Shown piece after piece: positions 1-18,386 of a DNA stretch of 64,000 nt. The notes beneath the pieces were generated by a model. It was given only the letters and a program-made list of their open reading frames with translations. It was not told where the DNA came from and searched no databases. How positions within the stretch are numbered: position 1 is the first letter of the stretch; each line of letters opens with the position of its first letter. Location of the stretch: assembly GCA_030278955.1 (NCBI GenBank), contig JAOANR010000013.1, positions 46,412,191-46,476,190 on the forward strand. The letters are read 5' to 3'. The position numbers and the translations under genes are program-made. Origin of the DNA: Hygrophila difformis (Eukaryota; Streptophyta; Magnoliopsida; Lamiales; Acanthaceae).

Positions 1-561
1 AATCCAGTGATACAAAGATGAGTAAAATTGTAAGGGAATTGTAGTCTGTAGATCAATCAAACTACCACATAACGGCAGGAATTCAGTAAATTAGATCACA
101 GATACACCACTCAAAACAGTTTTTCATTAGCTATGCAGGTCCAGGAGCAATAGATAACTAAACCGATCTCATTTTCATGTTAAGACATCACAATGCAGAG
201 GCAGACACTTTACAACAGGATTTATCCATATCCATACAGTATCAACCCACTGCCTTCCCCGAACCTAGTACATACAGGACCAATAATCCCATTAGAAGCA
301 TATTACTTGATATTGCAATCATCCATGATCCAACCTTATGTGGTATGTAGTTATGAAGGCAGATGGATGTATTGTGTCTCACCACACATTTCAATATATA
401 TATGTCATAACTATTCAAACATTTTTACATTGGTTGATTATAGGGTATAATGCCACTATAACTAGAGGGGTAACAAAAATATCCTATCTCATATATACAT
501 TGTGAAATGTGAACCAAAATCAACAAAATACTTTCATCAAATTAGATTGTGATTTGTTTAC
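1..561. other. Intron of PP2AA (left window edge)
   Basis: AT-rich sequence following the donor at 561/560 of PP2AA exon 6. I see no coding similarity in it on either strand, so it is best read as part of a large intron. Confidence 0.6.
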
Positions 562-3423
562 CTTTCCCAAAACTGGAGCCATTCCCATAATGACAGAAGC
601 TAAAGCAGACCTTACATGTTGGGATGAATCAGACGATAATTCCTTCAAGAAAACACCTAGACGATTGAATAAAGAAAAATATTTTGTCGAGTAAACAACA
701 AATCCATATAAATCTTGCAGTAACACAGGTACCTTTACACACGGAAGTACATGCTGAACAGCGAGTTCAGGATTAAGAATCCGACAAAATTTTGTGACTT
801 TTCCAGCAGCTGCTATTCTCACTTCTGCTTCATTGTCTCGAAGTAGGCGCACATAGGCAGGAACCAAATCCGTCCTGGAAACAGAAATCCAAACTTAAAG
901 TGAAACATCTACGATAACAAGGAATTAACCGCGCCATGCTTTGGCTTCTTAGTATCGTCAGTTCGTCACCACAAAGAAGAAAAGAATATAGCATTCCTCA
1001 ATATTTAAGTCACATTAAAATAGACACATCCCAAATTCTTGACATTATAAGATAACAACAAAAACAAATGAGATACGAAAACATCATTTGGACTCAGATA
1101 TGGAACAATACCGAGTAGGTTCAGGTCCCACGGCCTCACAAAGCTCATACAACTGATTGGCAACCATGTAACGAACACGCCAAGACTTATCCTGATCCAT
1201 TCATATAGCAAAAAGACTTAATAAGAAAGGGGAAAAAATCAAAGATCATCTACATTGCACTCTCGAAGAAGATATAAGAATTTACAGTTTAAGAATTATA
1301 TTAATATATTGCAAGATATTTTATAATCTGGAAAAGAGTAGGATATTAACTATCTACTCAGAAAGATAGCTAAATGAAAAATCACATGCAAAAAGAAAGA
1401 ATACCGCTATGTCTTTTAATTTAAATGAGATACTTGCTTGGAAACAACATATCTCTATGGATGTAAAAATGAATCCATCAACAATGTCTTATTCACAAAT
1501 ACATACAGAAAATAACTAGAAAAGTACAAAGTAGACCCAAGAAAATGCGTCTTGATGTGTACCTGTGAGAAGCTGACAATTACAGGGAGAACGTGATCAA
1601 CACAATCCTGAGGTTCCAACAACTTGCCAAGAGCAGCACAACCCTCAACAGCAAGCAGACGAACAGAATCTTGGTCTGAAAAGTCAAATTTAGGAAGTTC
1701 AATTTACAAATTAATTAACTCATTATTCATGATTTAACTTAAACAGATAAAACTTAATACATCTTTCCTCCCTCTTTTAATATAAGCCGAGGAGCCTCTA
1801 TTTTCTACATAATATACTGGGATATCTATAGATCTCCTACATCGGGTAGAAAATGAAGAATCCGCAATCTATAAAAGAATTGGAAAGGAACTATAAAAGA
1901 ATGTATTTAAATCCAAATGAAAGTATTAAATCAAGCTCAGTAGCTACGGGCAATTCAATAGCCTGGATAGAAGGATCAGTGCTAACAGGAATAAACTCTG
2001 GTATATACCATCTTGTGTGAGATCCTTAAACATATACATGATGTCAGTCTTCAGATGAGCAGCTTCCACAGTTGCAGCAAATTTACCCAAGTTTGTTGCT
2101 GCAGCCCTTCTAACCATAGGCATGTCATCTTGACACAGTTGACTATACACTGACCTTAATTCGGTCTTTGACAAATCTGGGGCACTAGGATAAGCAATAT
2201 GAAACAGTCCACAAGAAGAGACGCGGGCAGTAAACCACTCACCAGCTGCCAGCCTCTGCAACATAAAAATGAACAAATTTCATTCAGGATCAAGATAGAT
2301 TAAGTTATATAAATAATAAATAAAATAAAGTGCACACATGGTAGTGAAAGATTGGTTATAACTTATACGCATGCATTTGAAGAAGAAGAAACCAATTAGT
2401 CATTCACAAGTTAAAACAAGAAGAAACCCTTTAAAATATCCGCAATCCATAAGCCTCAAAATGAACAGCCTGCAGTTAAAACGTCTGCAGTGATAACACA
2501 AAGCATTGATAATGGACACTAAACCAATTGTACTTCTGATAAATCTTAATACATTGCAATGAGAAAGGAATTGCATGGATAGAGGAAAATACCAGGCAGC
2601 ATCTTGCATCTTATTCATGTAGAACTGGAGTATAGAATTTACTAGGATGCATAAACATCCTAATGAGGTTCATAGATTCCAGCATAGTATCAAAGATAAC
2701 AAAACAAGCCAAAAACTTCATTCAGATCTCATTTGCTAGAGCATATCCCATTTGCTAGAAATATATAAAGTATAATCATGTATCAGGTCAGATACCAAAG
2801 CCTCTACATTGATTCCATGAGTTAATACAATTTTCCATTTCCCGGAAAAGCAAGCATAATTTTTTGAGGTAGCCAGGAAAAAAAAAGGTACTTATGAGTT
2901 ATGGGGAAAATACAAGACGCCCAAGAAATTGTGTACTGGCTCAAACATAAAACATATATTGATCATTATACTCATTATAATAAAAAATAAATGATAAATG
3001 AATGGAAAGATTGGACAAATCATATCTGACCTTCACCAGGGGAATAAACCATTCAACCAAATCATTTTCTCTCATCTGTGACCCAATTCTGCATAAAGAC
3101 TCTACAGCTTTTTCCCTCACACAAGTTTCCTCTACAGTACAAAGTGTTTCCAGAGGGGGAAGCAACACATGAGCATGCTCTAATCCCCCAACATATGGAA
3201 TAAAAATACCTAATTCTTCAGCCATTGCAAGCAACACCTCATCATCGTCATCATTGTTCTCACTTAGAAATGGAATCAACTCCTTCCGAGTTCTCTCCTC
3301 CCCAAGAGCTCTTGCAATGGTGGACAGTCTCCGTATAGAGTTCAACCGTAGTTGAATGTCATCATTCTTTAACTCGTCTATTAGTACTGCTATTGGATAC
3401 AATGGTTCCTCCACCATTGACAT
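562..3423 (-). CDS. PP2AA: PP2A 65-kDa scaffold A subunit, 5' part (partial)
   Basis: Structural A subunit of protein phosphatase 2A, a HEAT-repeat solenoid that holds the catalytic C and regulatory B subunits. Six coding exons are visible: 3031-3423, 2009-2255, 1563-1675, 1112-1191, 733-874 and 562-642. Each has GT-AG borders and they join in frame for 352 codons of a protein usually about 587 residues long. The start [19 protein letters not shown] and blocks such as [21 protein letters not shown], [20 protein letters not shown] and [17 protein letters not shown] are nearly identical to plant A subunits. The last visible exon ends at an intron donor, and nothing in bases 1-561 continues the protein, so the remaining exons lie left of the window. 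Identification is very secure; which of the A1/A2/A3 paralogues it is cannot be told. Confidence 0.95.
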
Positions 3424-4440
3424 TGTGTTACAAAACTAGAGCTTCAATAATCTACAAATTTCATGAGAACATTCAAAAGGAAGAGAAAATCAGCATATTT
3501 CCAAAAGTGGAATATGAAAATAAGAAACATTACAAAAGCATAACTAAGAAAACTGAATCTTGATTTCAGTATCTCAGCATTAGGATTATGTGATGTGAGA
3601 GTTGTGTTGTGTAATGTCATGAAATGGTGTGTTTTGTGTGATGGGGAAATGTTTTGTGAGATGGAATAATATGTGATGGGAGAGATATTTTATGTGATGT
3701 CATGCGTACTCTTATATTTTATGTGATGTCATGGTGTATATGCTTTTTGCGATGTCATGCGTACTCTTAATTCTTAATTGGCCCAAAGAAGTATTCTATA
3801 AACAAACAAAAGACAACATGAAATATATTGCGACGTTGCTTTCCAGGTTAAACTACTAATTTATCCTCGAGGAATCTAAAAGAAACAAGATCAAGATTGT
3901 ACATCACAAATCTTGAAATTTTCAAGAAACAAAGTTTACACAAGGCAAGAAGTCGAGAATATTAAAACAATTACGCAGTAAAAGAGAGAAGAAACGAAAG
4001 AGTTTAAGGAAAATGTAAAATTCAGGTCGAAAGAAGTTGTCTTCAATCTTCTTGGAACACTACCCAAGAATCCACAATTATATTTCCTGTTCACAAACCA
4101 GAACCGAGTACAAAAGATATTCGAGGAGAATCCCAGCATCACTGACCACTCAACACGGGATTAATTTTTCATGATTTATTGAGCAAAAATAAAGAAAGAA
4201 TAAATCAAAATTAAATCGAGTATTCGAAGATCTGGGCCACAGCAAAGAATTGGAATCATGAAAAGAAGAGTTAAAAAGGAGGAGGAAGTTTAGGACGCAA
4301 TCGATTCTATTGAAGAACAAAATAGCACAATCAAAAACTACGTACTGGGTGAAATGGGCTCCGCCGGCTTCCTTCAGATTCAAATTCTTCCTTCCGCACA
4401 GACACAGGGCCAACACAACAGGGGGAGGGAGGGACAGAAG
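3424..4440 (-). promoter_or_regulatory. PP2AA 5' UTR with probable leader intron
   Basis: Upstream of the PP2AA start codon a leader intron of about 894 bases is plausible: donor CCCA|GTACGTAG at 4346/4345 and acceptor TTTGTAG|A at 3452/3451, leaving a 28-base UTR piece next to the ATG. A GC-richer, purine/pyrimidine-biased stretch at about 4350-4440 would be the first untranslated exon. Splice sites are read by eye only. Confidence 0.5.
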
Positions 4441-4870
4441 GGAGGAGGATATGTAATTAATTACAGTATATTTGGACCTGTCACCTCTCTCCTATTTATT
4501 CAATACACATTTCCAACAGTCGCTCTACTTTCAAAAACGCGATTTCTCGCATTGTCCACGATACCACTATTCACTATTAGATGTAGAAGTAGAAATAGGC
4601 CAGCTACCCGGACTACGGCCCGCCAGATCAGATCAAGCTCTTTTTATAAATCTACGCTCATGCTATTTCGAAATCTATTTTTAGTTAAATAAGCTTAGGT
4701 CAGTTTTGTAAAAAATTTCTTAAGCCTACCAAGTCGGCCTATTTATCATTATTATTAGTGTGCTTATGTTTACTGCATAGGAGTATGTGGTATTATTATT
4801 ATTTTATGTAGAAGTAATTACTTATTAATTTAATGACTTGCTCAAATGCATAAATTCATGTCTTGAAGCC

Positions 4871-5401
4871 TAGGGTTGGGAAAAAATATCCAATATTCTG
4901 CATACCGCGTATATCGTACCGAAAAGATACCGAGAATGCTGAAATTTTCGGTATACCGTAATTTTTTGTACGGTATCATACTGTAACATAGAATTTCGGT
5001 ACGGTAACGGAATAGATTTTTATATACCGCGGTATTGGTATGTCGGTATATACCGAAGGCTCGGTATATTGGTATATGCCGAACTTACCGTAAATTATAC
5101 CTAATTTACATAATTTTATGTATTTAACCTTATATATCGGTATGTCGGTATGTACCAAATGTTCGGTAATTTCGGTATATACTAAAGGTTCGGTATGTCG
5201 GTATATATTGCGGCACCGGTACTTTGGTATGTATCAAAGGTTCGATATATCGGTATATACCGAACTTACCGAAAAGTCGGTATGGTAACGGTATGAAATA
5301 TATCATACCGAAATCTTTGGTATACCGAACTTCGGCATACCGAAGGCTTCGGTATGGCATCGGTATGAAAATTTTTGGTATAGCGTACCGATCCACCCGT
5401 A
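4871..5401. mobile_element. hAT-like MITE with cggtat-rich interior
   Basis: The segment starts TAGGGTTGGG and ends CCACCCGTA, an imperfect terminal inverted repeat of the hAT MITE kind. The flanking octamers TTGAAGCC (4863-4870) and TTCAAACC (5402-5409) match at 6 of 8 positions, as expected of an old 8-bp target-site duplication. The interior is dozens of degenerate copies of CGGTAT / ATACCG in both orientations, so it can fold on itself. The short ORFs through it (tyrosine/isoleucine-rich on both strands) are repeat artefacts. Confidence 0.6.
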
Positions 5402-6060
5402 TTCAAACCTTATGTTTACACTTGAACATATATAAAAGAATTTTAACTTAATTATGAAATAGGTTTAAGCATGCTTTTAAAGGCTTAAAAACTGGCCTAT
5501 TAAAACAAAGAGGCCAGGCTAAGATGGACCTATCAAATGTAATAGGACATGCTCGGACCTAAAAAAATCAATGCATGCCTAGGCCGTTCAAGCCAAAGCC
5601 TAACCCGGACTAGCCTATATATTTCCACCCCAATTCACTATTCAGTGAAATAACAAGTAAACAGTAAATATTCACTTGCTACTACAGTACTATATATTGA
5701 TCTAGTATTTTACTGCATGCAACTCGTCCTATTGTCAATTATTTATTCTTCTATCCTCATAAGCTTTACTTCATAAAATGTGAGATTCCATTGGTTAAAT
5801 TCCATATATACTGTATTATTTAGATAGAAGATATATAAATGTCAATTCATCATAAGAGTTGTATCATGATGACCGCGCATTTTCACAGTGTCCTCACACT
5901 TTCACAGTGTCTGCTCCAGCCACTTGGATGGAGCAGTCATGTATAGCCCTTAATATATGAAACATCATATCAAAATTCAATTGAAAAAACTGATACAGAG
6001 ACAGAAATGTCTATACATGCTAACACGGATCCGTGGTGCCTCTAAGTGGTATGTAATTGA
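5402..6060. other. Intergenic, no gene seen
   Basis: AT-rich spacer between the MITE and the 3' end of the membrane-protein gene. It contains a short duplicated phrase (tttcacagtgtc at about 5880-5910) but no ORF, RNA or transposon signature that I recognise. The 3' UTR of the downstream minus-strand gene must occupy its right end. Confidence 0.5.
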
Positions 6061-8361
6061 TTACAATCCCTCGTTCTCAACATCCAAGAACAGACAGTAG
6101 GCAACTATCCCAACAACAGGGACAAATTTAAGAAAATTAACAACACCAACTTTGTCTTTTTGTATGTTCTGAAGATTGTCTCCAATCAGCCATGGCTGGA
6201 AGATTAGGTAAAGGCAAATATCCCAGATGAAGGCATAAGCAATCCTCTCTGTCCGCACATAACTCAGTAAAAACTCCCATCTTTCTCCTACATCGCCAAA
6301 ATTAGCATCCCCGCGCCCGTAAATTGCCCAGGCTATTGACACGAGGCAACTAAGACCACCAATAAGTCCAAAACCAGTTGCATCCTTCGTCATAATAGAA
6401 CCAAGCTGAGAAGTCTTTTGTGGAGGGTATTCCCCATTAGCTTCATTTAGACGTATTGCCATGTAAGGTATTAAGAATGCTGCAGTAGAGAAAAATACAA
6501 ATTATCAATATAAATCCCAAATTCAAAACAAACTACAAGTGCATAACACTTGGTAGTAAACAGAAGCATACTATTGGTGAGGAATAATTGGCAGCCCCAT
6601 AAAATGTCTAGAGCTCCCTTGAATTTATCCCTCCATTTATCTGTGTACAGCAAAGGACCAAACAAGACTGTCCACCCAATAACAAAGTTAAACAATCCTT
6701 CAGACACCTGAATGAATCAAAGGAAAACAGAAACATCGAGAATCAGATATAAAGCACAAGTGGTACTGAAAGCATGAAGTTCTGTAATTTAACTTACTGG
6801 ATGAAGCACAGGCGCCTCCATTACATGAATACCAACTGCTCTGCCAACACCCAATGGTGCAAGAGATTAAAACACATGTAATAAACCATATGCAGTACTC
6901 ATATTTATAAAACTAAATGAATAAATAAATAACCCCTCATCTTTCATACAATCCTTGGGGGATGATTTGTTAAATATAACCACTTACTCTTATATCTTGT
7001 ATTTATCAGAAATCAAAGAACACCGACGATGCATCTACAGGATGATCAATTTGCTAGTGATTCTGATTGTGGAGAAGCATATAAATATTGGAGTAAGGTT
7101 TAAATGGAATTTAAAAGCAGCATAACCGCACAAGATATGCCTGCAATTATATTTTTAAAGTGGCTTATCATCAGAAGCTGTTGTTACTGGGTAACAGTGG
7201 ACAAAGCTCTTCAAGTTGAACTCAAAAATTAGGGATTGTATCAAACATATACGAATCTGAAACAAGCTTGTTGAATGGAAATAATAATACCATATGTATT
7301 CTTTGAAAACAACTTTATATACAAACCATTAATAAATAATACTCCCTCCATTTTTTTTTATGTTCTACTTTTGAATAGTAATACTATTCATTAAATAACT
7401 TTGATTTATCTTTTTATCACAGTTATATAAGATAAAATATAGTCAAGTGAGATGTTGTTGGATTCGTCTAATCGCATAGTTTTAGAATATCAAATTTTTA
7501 TAATTTTTACTTATATATAATATGAGATATTGATGATTGAAAACATGCATTAGATTGCGTGCAGTGCAGAAATGGAGAAGTTATTAAAAAACGGAGGGAG
7601 TATCCCAATTAGGGCAGTCGAACTTTGTCAAAGAATAAAGATTTCTCAACCCAAAAGTAAAATTACCAGAGTTGCACAAAGGAAGAATAAAGAAGAAATT
7701 CAGAGAGAGGCCTATGATAGAGTTGATTGTCTCTGAACTGATGGCCCAGACAGGATCACCCTGCATAATGCACAAGGAAAATTCAAAACTTTATACTAGA
7801 AAATCCATTTTGTTTGAAGGGGATTCAGAATTCAGATATGCGCAGGAAAAACAGCAAAAATCACACTTTTCTCCACCACACATTTAGCAACAAGTATCAA
7901 TCCTCATGATCCATAAACAGGTAATAGTTATAATCAATACTTACAGGAGCATAGGGAAGCAAGAACAGCCAAATGATGTAAACACACTCCGCTATCCACA
8001 GGAGAGCGCACAGCAGTCTCCTTGCATTATCATCCAACTCTGACACCGAGCTGTCGCCACCACCAGTGGCGGAAGTAGAAATACTATTTAATTTCCGGCG
8101 AATGTTTAATCTGCGACAGTCAGCACTCCTGGCAGAGAAGATCGCGTTATAGAGTTCGTTCCGGTGATCGGCGTTTCGTTGAGGAAGAAAAACACGAGTT
8201 GTGAAATTGGAAACCTTGGACGGTTTGAATGGAATGCATTGGGCCACTGGGTGAAACCTGGAGCCACAAAATGACACCGCAGACGCAGAGGGCAACATCT
8301 CCGGTATCCAACTACGGCACAGGCGGCGATTCACAAGCCAGTCACAACTGCCGGTACTCAT
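6061..8361 (-). CDS. Plastid-type multi-pass membrane protein, function unknown
   Basis: Five exons join in frame (7945-8361, 7667-7760, 6798-6835, 6572-6707, 6061-6479) to give 367 residues; all junctions are GT-AG. The N-terminal ~90 residues are rich in Ser/Arg and poor in acids, which looks like a chloroplast transit peptide. They are followed by about five hydrophobic segments (for example LLCALLWIAECVYIIWLFLL, FNFVIGWTVLFGPLLY and FLKFVPVVGIVAYCLFL). I recognise it as a conserved plant/plastid membrane protein without known activity, and from memory its gene-order partner in Arabidopsis is At3g25805. A Stowaway-like MITE (7342-7600) sits in the long third intron-scale gap between exons 2 and 3. 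The 38-nt exon 3 is the least certain part; without it the frame breaks. Confidence 0.8.
7342..7600. mobile_element. Stowaway-like MITE inside an intron
   Basis: 259 bp bounded by TA dinucleotides, starting CTCCCTCCATTTTT and ending AAAAACGGAGGGAG. This is the hallmark CTCCCTCCGT terminal inverted repeat of plant Stowaway (Tc1/mariner-derived) MITEs. It lies in the intron between exons 2 and 3 of the plastid membrane protein gene. Confidence 0.8.
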
Positions 8362-8483
8362 TCCATTTTCATCTTTCTAAATCACAATCTGTCAACAAAC
8401 GATAAAATCTGGAGGGAGGCAAGCCAACTCAACTATGAGCCAATAGCACAATGGCTCATTGTCATGGTCGGGCAAAGTGTGAC

Positions 8484-8489
8484 CACGTG
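8484..8489. promoter_or_regulatory. G-box (CACGTG) upstream of plastid membrane protein gene
   Basis: CCACGTGGCACGT lies about 120 bases upstream of the start codon at 8361. Palindromic G-boxes at this distance are typical bZIP/bHLH sites of light-responsive plastid-protein genes. Function is inferred only from the motif and its position. Confidence 0.5.
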
Positions 8490-8629
8490 GCACGTCCTTA
8501 TTCATTAAAATAATAAAGCTAAGTAGCTAACGAGGTCATCATTTCTGGTTCTGTGGTATAAGTTATGGTGATTCGTAGTGTAGGAAGGCCCAAAGTGTGT
8601 ATTGGATTAAAAAGCCCATTCTCTTAATA

Positions 8630-8858
8630 TTACATATTTTTAATCCTTAATAACTCAAATTGCATACAAATAAAAAGTTATCAAAAATTGATATTCTAAA
8701 TTTGTATATGATTAGATAAATTCAACAAGATATCACTTGACTATATTTTATCCTATATAATCGTATTAAAAAGTCGAATCAAAATTATTCAATGAACAAT
8801 ATCAAAACCCCATAATATCAAAACCCCATCCGTGTCGACAAATAAGGAACGGAGGAAG
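8630..8858. mobile_element. Degenerate Stowaway-like MITE fragment
   Basis: The right end GGAACGGAGGAAG|TA and the interior (aagtcgaatcaaa, cacttgactatattttatc) match the other CTCCCTCC MITEs in this window. The left terminal repeat is not recognisable, so the left border is approximate. Confidence 0.55.
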
Positions 8859-9256
8859 TACTTATTACATATGTACTGTACAAATTAATCTTCCTAGCTC
8901 CTAGTAATTCGTTGATATTGACCATAATCTGTTTTCTAAAGGAGAGCTAGCGACAACGTACGCATCAAACGCGGCAATTTTGGCTTGTCTTAGAACATAG
9001 ACGGCTGGAAAAACCCACGTCAACCCCCAGGGGCTGCCTAGCATGTAGCAAAATTAAACCTTTCTAAGAGCACATTCAACTTCATTGGTAGTGGTAACAT
9101 ACAGCTTCGTAAGTACTACTCTACTAGTTTAGGTCCACAATTACTAATATGGATGAACCATCAAATTAAGTACTGGAATTCGCACCATCAAAAGAACTTC
9201 AGCATCCAGCACAATAAATTGAAAACCAAACAAATACTTGCCGAGCCTAATACTTA

Positions 9257-9508
9257 CTCCGTATTCAAAAAAATATTAATATTGTTTGTTTTCACGCAAT
9301 CCAATACACATTTTTAAAGAATAATATCTCAAATTTTATAAAATAAAAAATAATAAAATTTTAATATTATTAAAGTACGTATTTAGACGAATTTAAAAAG
9401 ATCTCACTTCACTATATTTTATCATATGTAATTGTATTAAAAAGTCGAATCAAAGTTACTAAATGAATAGTGTTTACTATACAAACATATTTTAGAAACC
9501 GGAGGAAG
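9257..9508. mobile_element. Stowaway-like MITE
   Basis: 252 bp between TA dinucleotides, starting CTCCGTATTC and ending AAACCGGAGGAAG. The interior is shared with the copies at 7342, 8630 and 43710 (actatattttatc...gtattaaaaagtcgaatc). Confidence 0.7.
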
Positions 9509-9651
9509 TAAATTGTAGACAGTTGATGTATGGCCGTATGATTTTGAGACAATTTAAACATATAAAATGAATACAATTGCCACAGAAAACACGGGTTACA
9601 GAATTTTGACCACACAAAATACTCAATAATTGAAAGTTGTCTGGAAAAGTA

Positions 9652-9954
9652 CTCCCGATGTCCCAAGATAATAGTTTCCATTTTAACTTTTCTCATTATT
9701 TATTAGTATTAATTTTATCTAATGTTATCACAATTATAAAATTATCAATAAATATAACCCCATCAGATACTATTATCACGCATTTTTAGAATAGTTTATA
9801 CGGTTTTTATTTATACACATTTTAAAACATTTTTAGAATATATAGTTTATACGGTTTTTATTTATACACATTTTAAAATATCGACTGTTAAATGAATTCA
9901 TTGAATTATGTGTCAATGAGAAAAGGGACAAAATATCTTGGGACAGAAGGGGTA
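9652..9954. mobile_element. MITE with TCCCAAGATA terminal inverted repeats
   Basis: Starts CTCCCGATGTCCCAAGATA after TA. The right end reads ATATCTTGGGACAGAAGGGG before TA, giving near-complementary termini. The interior is AT-rich with a tandemly repeated phrase (tttagaatatagtttatacgg at about 9785-9860). No coding sequence. Confidence 0.65.
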
Positions 9955-10780
9955 CTAACCATTAGCATGGGAGCTGTTACGGACCAGACGGATGCGATGG
10001 ACATCTGTTACTGAAAATAACGTAAATACAAATCATACTACAACCACTGGCCACCCATGCCAATCCCAGGACAAAAAGTAGAACCAATCATGCAAAATCC
10101 TCTAATATAAACCCAAATATGTGCTACCCACCCACGCAGGGCTCTTCTCCAGAGGTTGATGGAACTTTGAGTGCAGCATTGTGGCCCTCGGGCTTTCAGA
10201 ATTGAGCCATCAGCTCATGAGCATGCAAATGTGTTAATCAAAACATCTACATGGTGGCATCATAGCCACTCCCCAAAAGGTAAAAAATTAACTCAAAATA
10301 AAAATACAAGAGTTGGCCTAAAGTCTAAACACGATCACACAATTGTTCATGCACAGCCCCACCCAATGGAAAGTCCATAGATGGTAAAAAAACAAAAGGA
10401 AAAAAAAAAAGGTAAAACAAAGATATTTTTGCTAGTGACCATTCCCAGCAACTATTTGTCAAATGCACTGAGTACAACTTAGTCACGTGATTCTGAATCT
10501 CCATAACAAAAGGCTTCTCAAATTCACAATGATCAATAAGGGGAGTTTTTTCTTTAAGAAAAAATTTAAAAAAAAATTAAAAAATAAAATAAAATAAAAC
10601 TGAATTTATGTATCATAGAAGTGCAAATTCAATAAATCAACACTGAATTCAATTTACTAGGAGAGACTCTTCTTAAAACAAAAAGCTACAGATAAGTATG
10701 TAATGTCCATTATACTGCGGGCACACGGAACTAAACAATGCTTACAAGAAAAGAGGACAACATCAAACCCATAGGCACAA
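9955..10780. other. Intergenic, no gene seen
   Basis: AT-rich DNA with short A/T runs. A 69-codon open stretch at 10171-10380 has no family resemblance and ends in low-complexity sequence. I find no RNA gene or transposon terminus here. Confidence 0.5.
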
Positions 10781-10808
10781 CACAAGTACACTAATCTTCA
10801 GTACCATC

Positions 10809-12190
10809 TTATTTATTTTCATGGTGTATCTGATTATTATTTTGAATCAAGGTGACCATTCTATCAGATTTCCATAGTTCACACAGATCACACAAGGTCA
10901 TTTCCCAGAAGTCCCACGTTATTTACTAAAAAAATTCCCCAGAAACCTATTTTGTGCGTCAGGCATAAACTGAAGCTAACACTTGGATACAGATGCAATT
11001 CAGTCGGCCTTCAAGCTGGCATCCTCTGGGACATGCAACCATAGAACAACATGCCATATTTGAGTCCCTGTCTATTTTAAATAAAGTTTCCAGATTAGCT
11101 TTAACCTTAATACATATGCAAATTTTCCCCTTCGAGATTTAGTGATCAAGACTCAAGTAAGAAGCATATTGAGTTGTATACCAAATTACCAACCAATAAA
11201 AACTATGCCATGAGGACAAATCTTAATTATTGCTGATATCCTGTCCAAATATTTTGAAAATGACAGTTTCCAAGCGCACAAACCAAACCCACAAACAATA
11301 TAATTCGTGAAAATATAGAAGGATGATCTAGAATCCCAATAAATTGTGAAAATGCTTTTGAAGAAAAATCTAAGAAACCTAAAGGAAAATTGCCTTGATT
11401 AACTTAGATTACCAATTTATAAATCTATACCAATTGGTAAAGAAAACATGGTTACTCAAAAAAGTTGTTGCATAAAATGCATCCTCCCCTCCCAAACCTA
11501 CAAACACAAATCTGCAAGTCATATCTAAGTTGCAAGCTCATTTAAAAAGGAAACAGATATCATTACCCAAAAGAAAGAAAAAGAAAAAGAAGGCATATCA
11601 AGTCTCATAATTAACAGAGTCATCCCATTCTGTACAAATCAAATAAAATCTACTTACAGAATTTTTCTTGGGCTTCTTAGCATCATCCAAACATCTCCAG
11701 ACATGAAATCCTCCAGAACAACCAAACAATGGATCAGACATATACAAATACATAATGTTTAAGTTTCAAAAAGCAGAAATTTTCTAATAATGTGTACACT
11801 GTAATCCAATAAAGATAAGACAGTGAAAAGAGCATACACGCAAGAGAGTCTGCATTATATGGAAAATGTACCATGAGATTGAAAATTTTGTAGAAATAGT
11901 TTAAAGGCCTATAATACTGAAGATAAAAGGATTATAAAGCCAATTAGATGTAGCTGGCAAATAAGTGAGAAACATAAAACACCAACCACTATAAAAGAAA
12001 AAAATAAATAACATCATACAAATCATGAAAGATGACTGCCAAAACTAAACTGTACAAGTAAAAACAATATAAAGGCTCAATTTTTCAAATACCACATGTA
12101 AACTCCTAACAAACAAACCAAGGTACCTTCTCCAGTGTGTCTTTATATCTAAACCACTGAATGTTATCCTCAAAGCATATGTAGATTTCC
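10809..12190 (-). ncRNA. Possible spliced 3' extension or non-coding transcript behind PRP4KA
   Basis: On the minus strand three exon-like blocks with splice consensus follow the kinase gene. Block A is about 12127-12190, TTCATTCAG|GAAATC ... GAGAAG|GTACCT. Block B is about 11657-11717, bounded by GGAG|GATTTC and TCT|GTAAGT. Block C starts after AATAGACAG at about 11081 and is followed by an AATAAA-type signal near 10810-10823. Reading frames across A-B-C do not stay open in one consistent way, so I do not call a protein. This may be a spliced 3' UTR of the kinase transcript, an lncRNA, or chance splice-like motifs. Confidence 0.25.
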
Positions 12191-12828
12191 TGAATGAAAG
12201 ATTAGATTAGCCTCACCAGAACCCAAATCCACCATGGTGAAAACATAAATATAAAAGGAAAAAATTAGCTAGACAGGTATTTAGGAGGAATAGAATATCT
12301 GAATGGAAACACCCATTCTGATGCTGACCACCTGGCATTAAAGTATAAATGATGGGCCATGCAACAAAATGTTTACACCAACTTTTTGCTAAGAGGCCCA
12401 ATAAGAATGTCAAATTGAACTAAAAAATATACACATACGGAGTTACACCAGATCTTTACTGAGATCAATAATGCATTCAACCGGTGGCATCAAGTCCAGT
12501 GTGTAGGTGGAAATAAAAATGATTGAAAAACAACGGCATTGTTTCATCCCAACAGCTATTAAGAATGATACAAACTAAAGGGAAATACACCTTCAGTGAG
12601 TTTCTTACAATAGAAACAGAAAACAATCCATGGAATGAACTCCAAGTAAATTGCCTCCCGCAAGATCATCTCTTAAGAACTTCAAACATGCTCATCATGT
12701 CTCCAGTCCTTGCTCAGAATCAGAGAATACAAAGACAGATAATAGATAATTCAGTATTGAGACGACACCATAATGTATATGTATCTAATGCAACAGCAGT
12801 TCTGTAGTCAGAAAATCAGCTTCATGGT

Positions 12829-18386
<5,558 letters not shown>

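Noticed and set aside
4976..5451. Tyr/Ile-rich ORFs on both strands
   Set aside because: Produced by the cggtat repeat of the MITE-like element.
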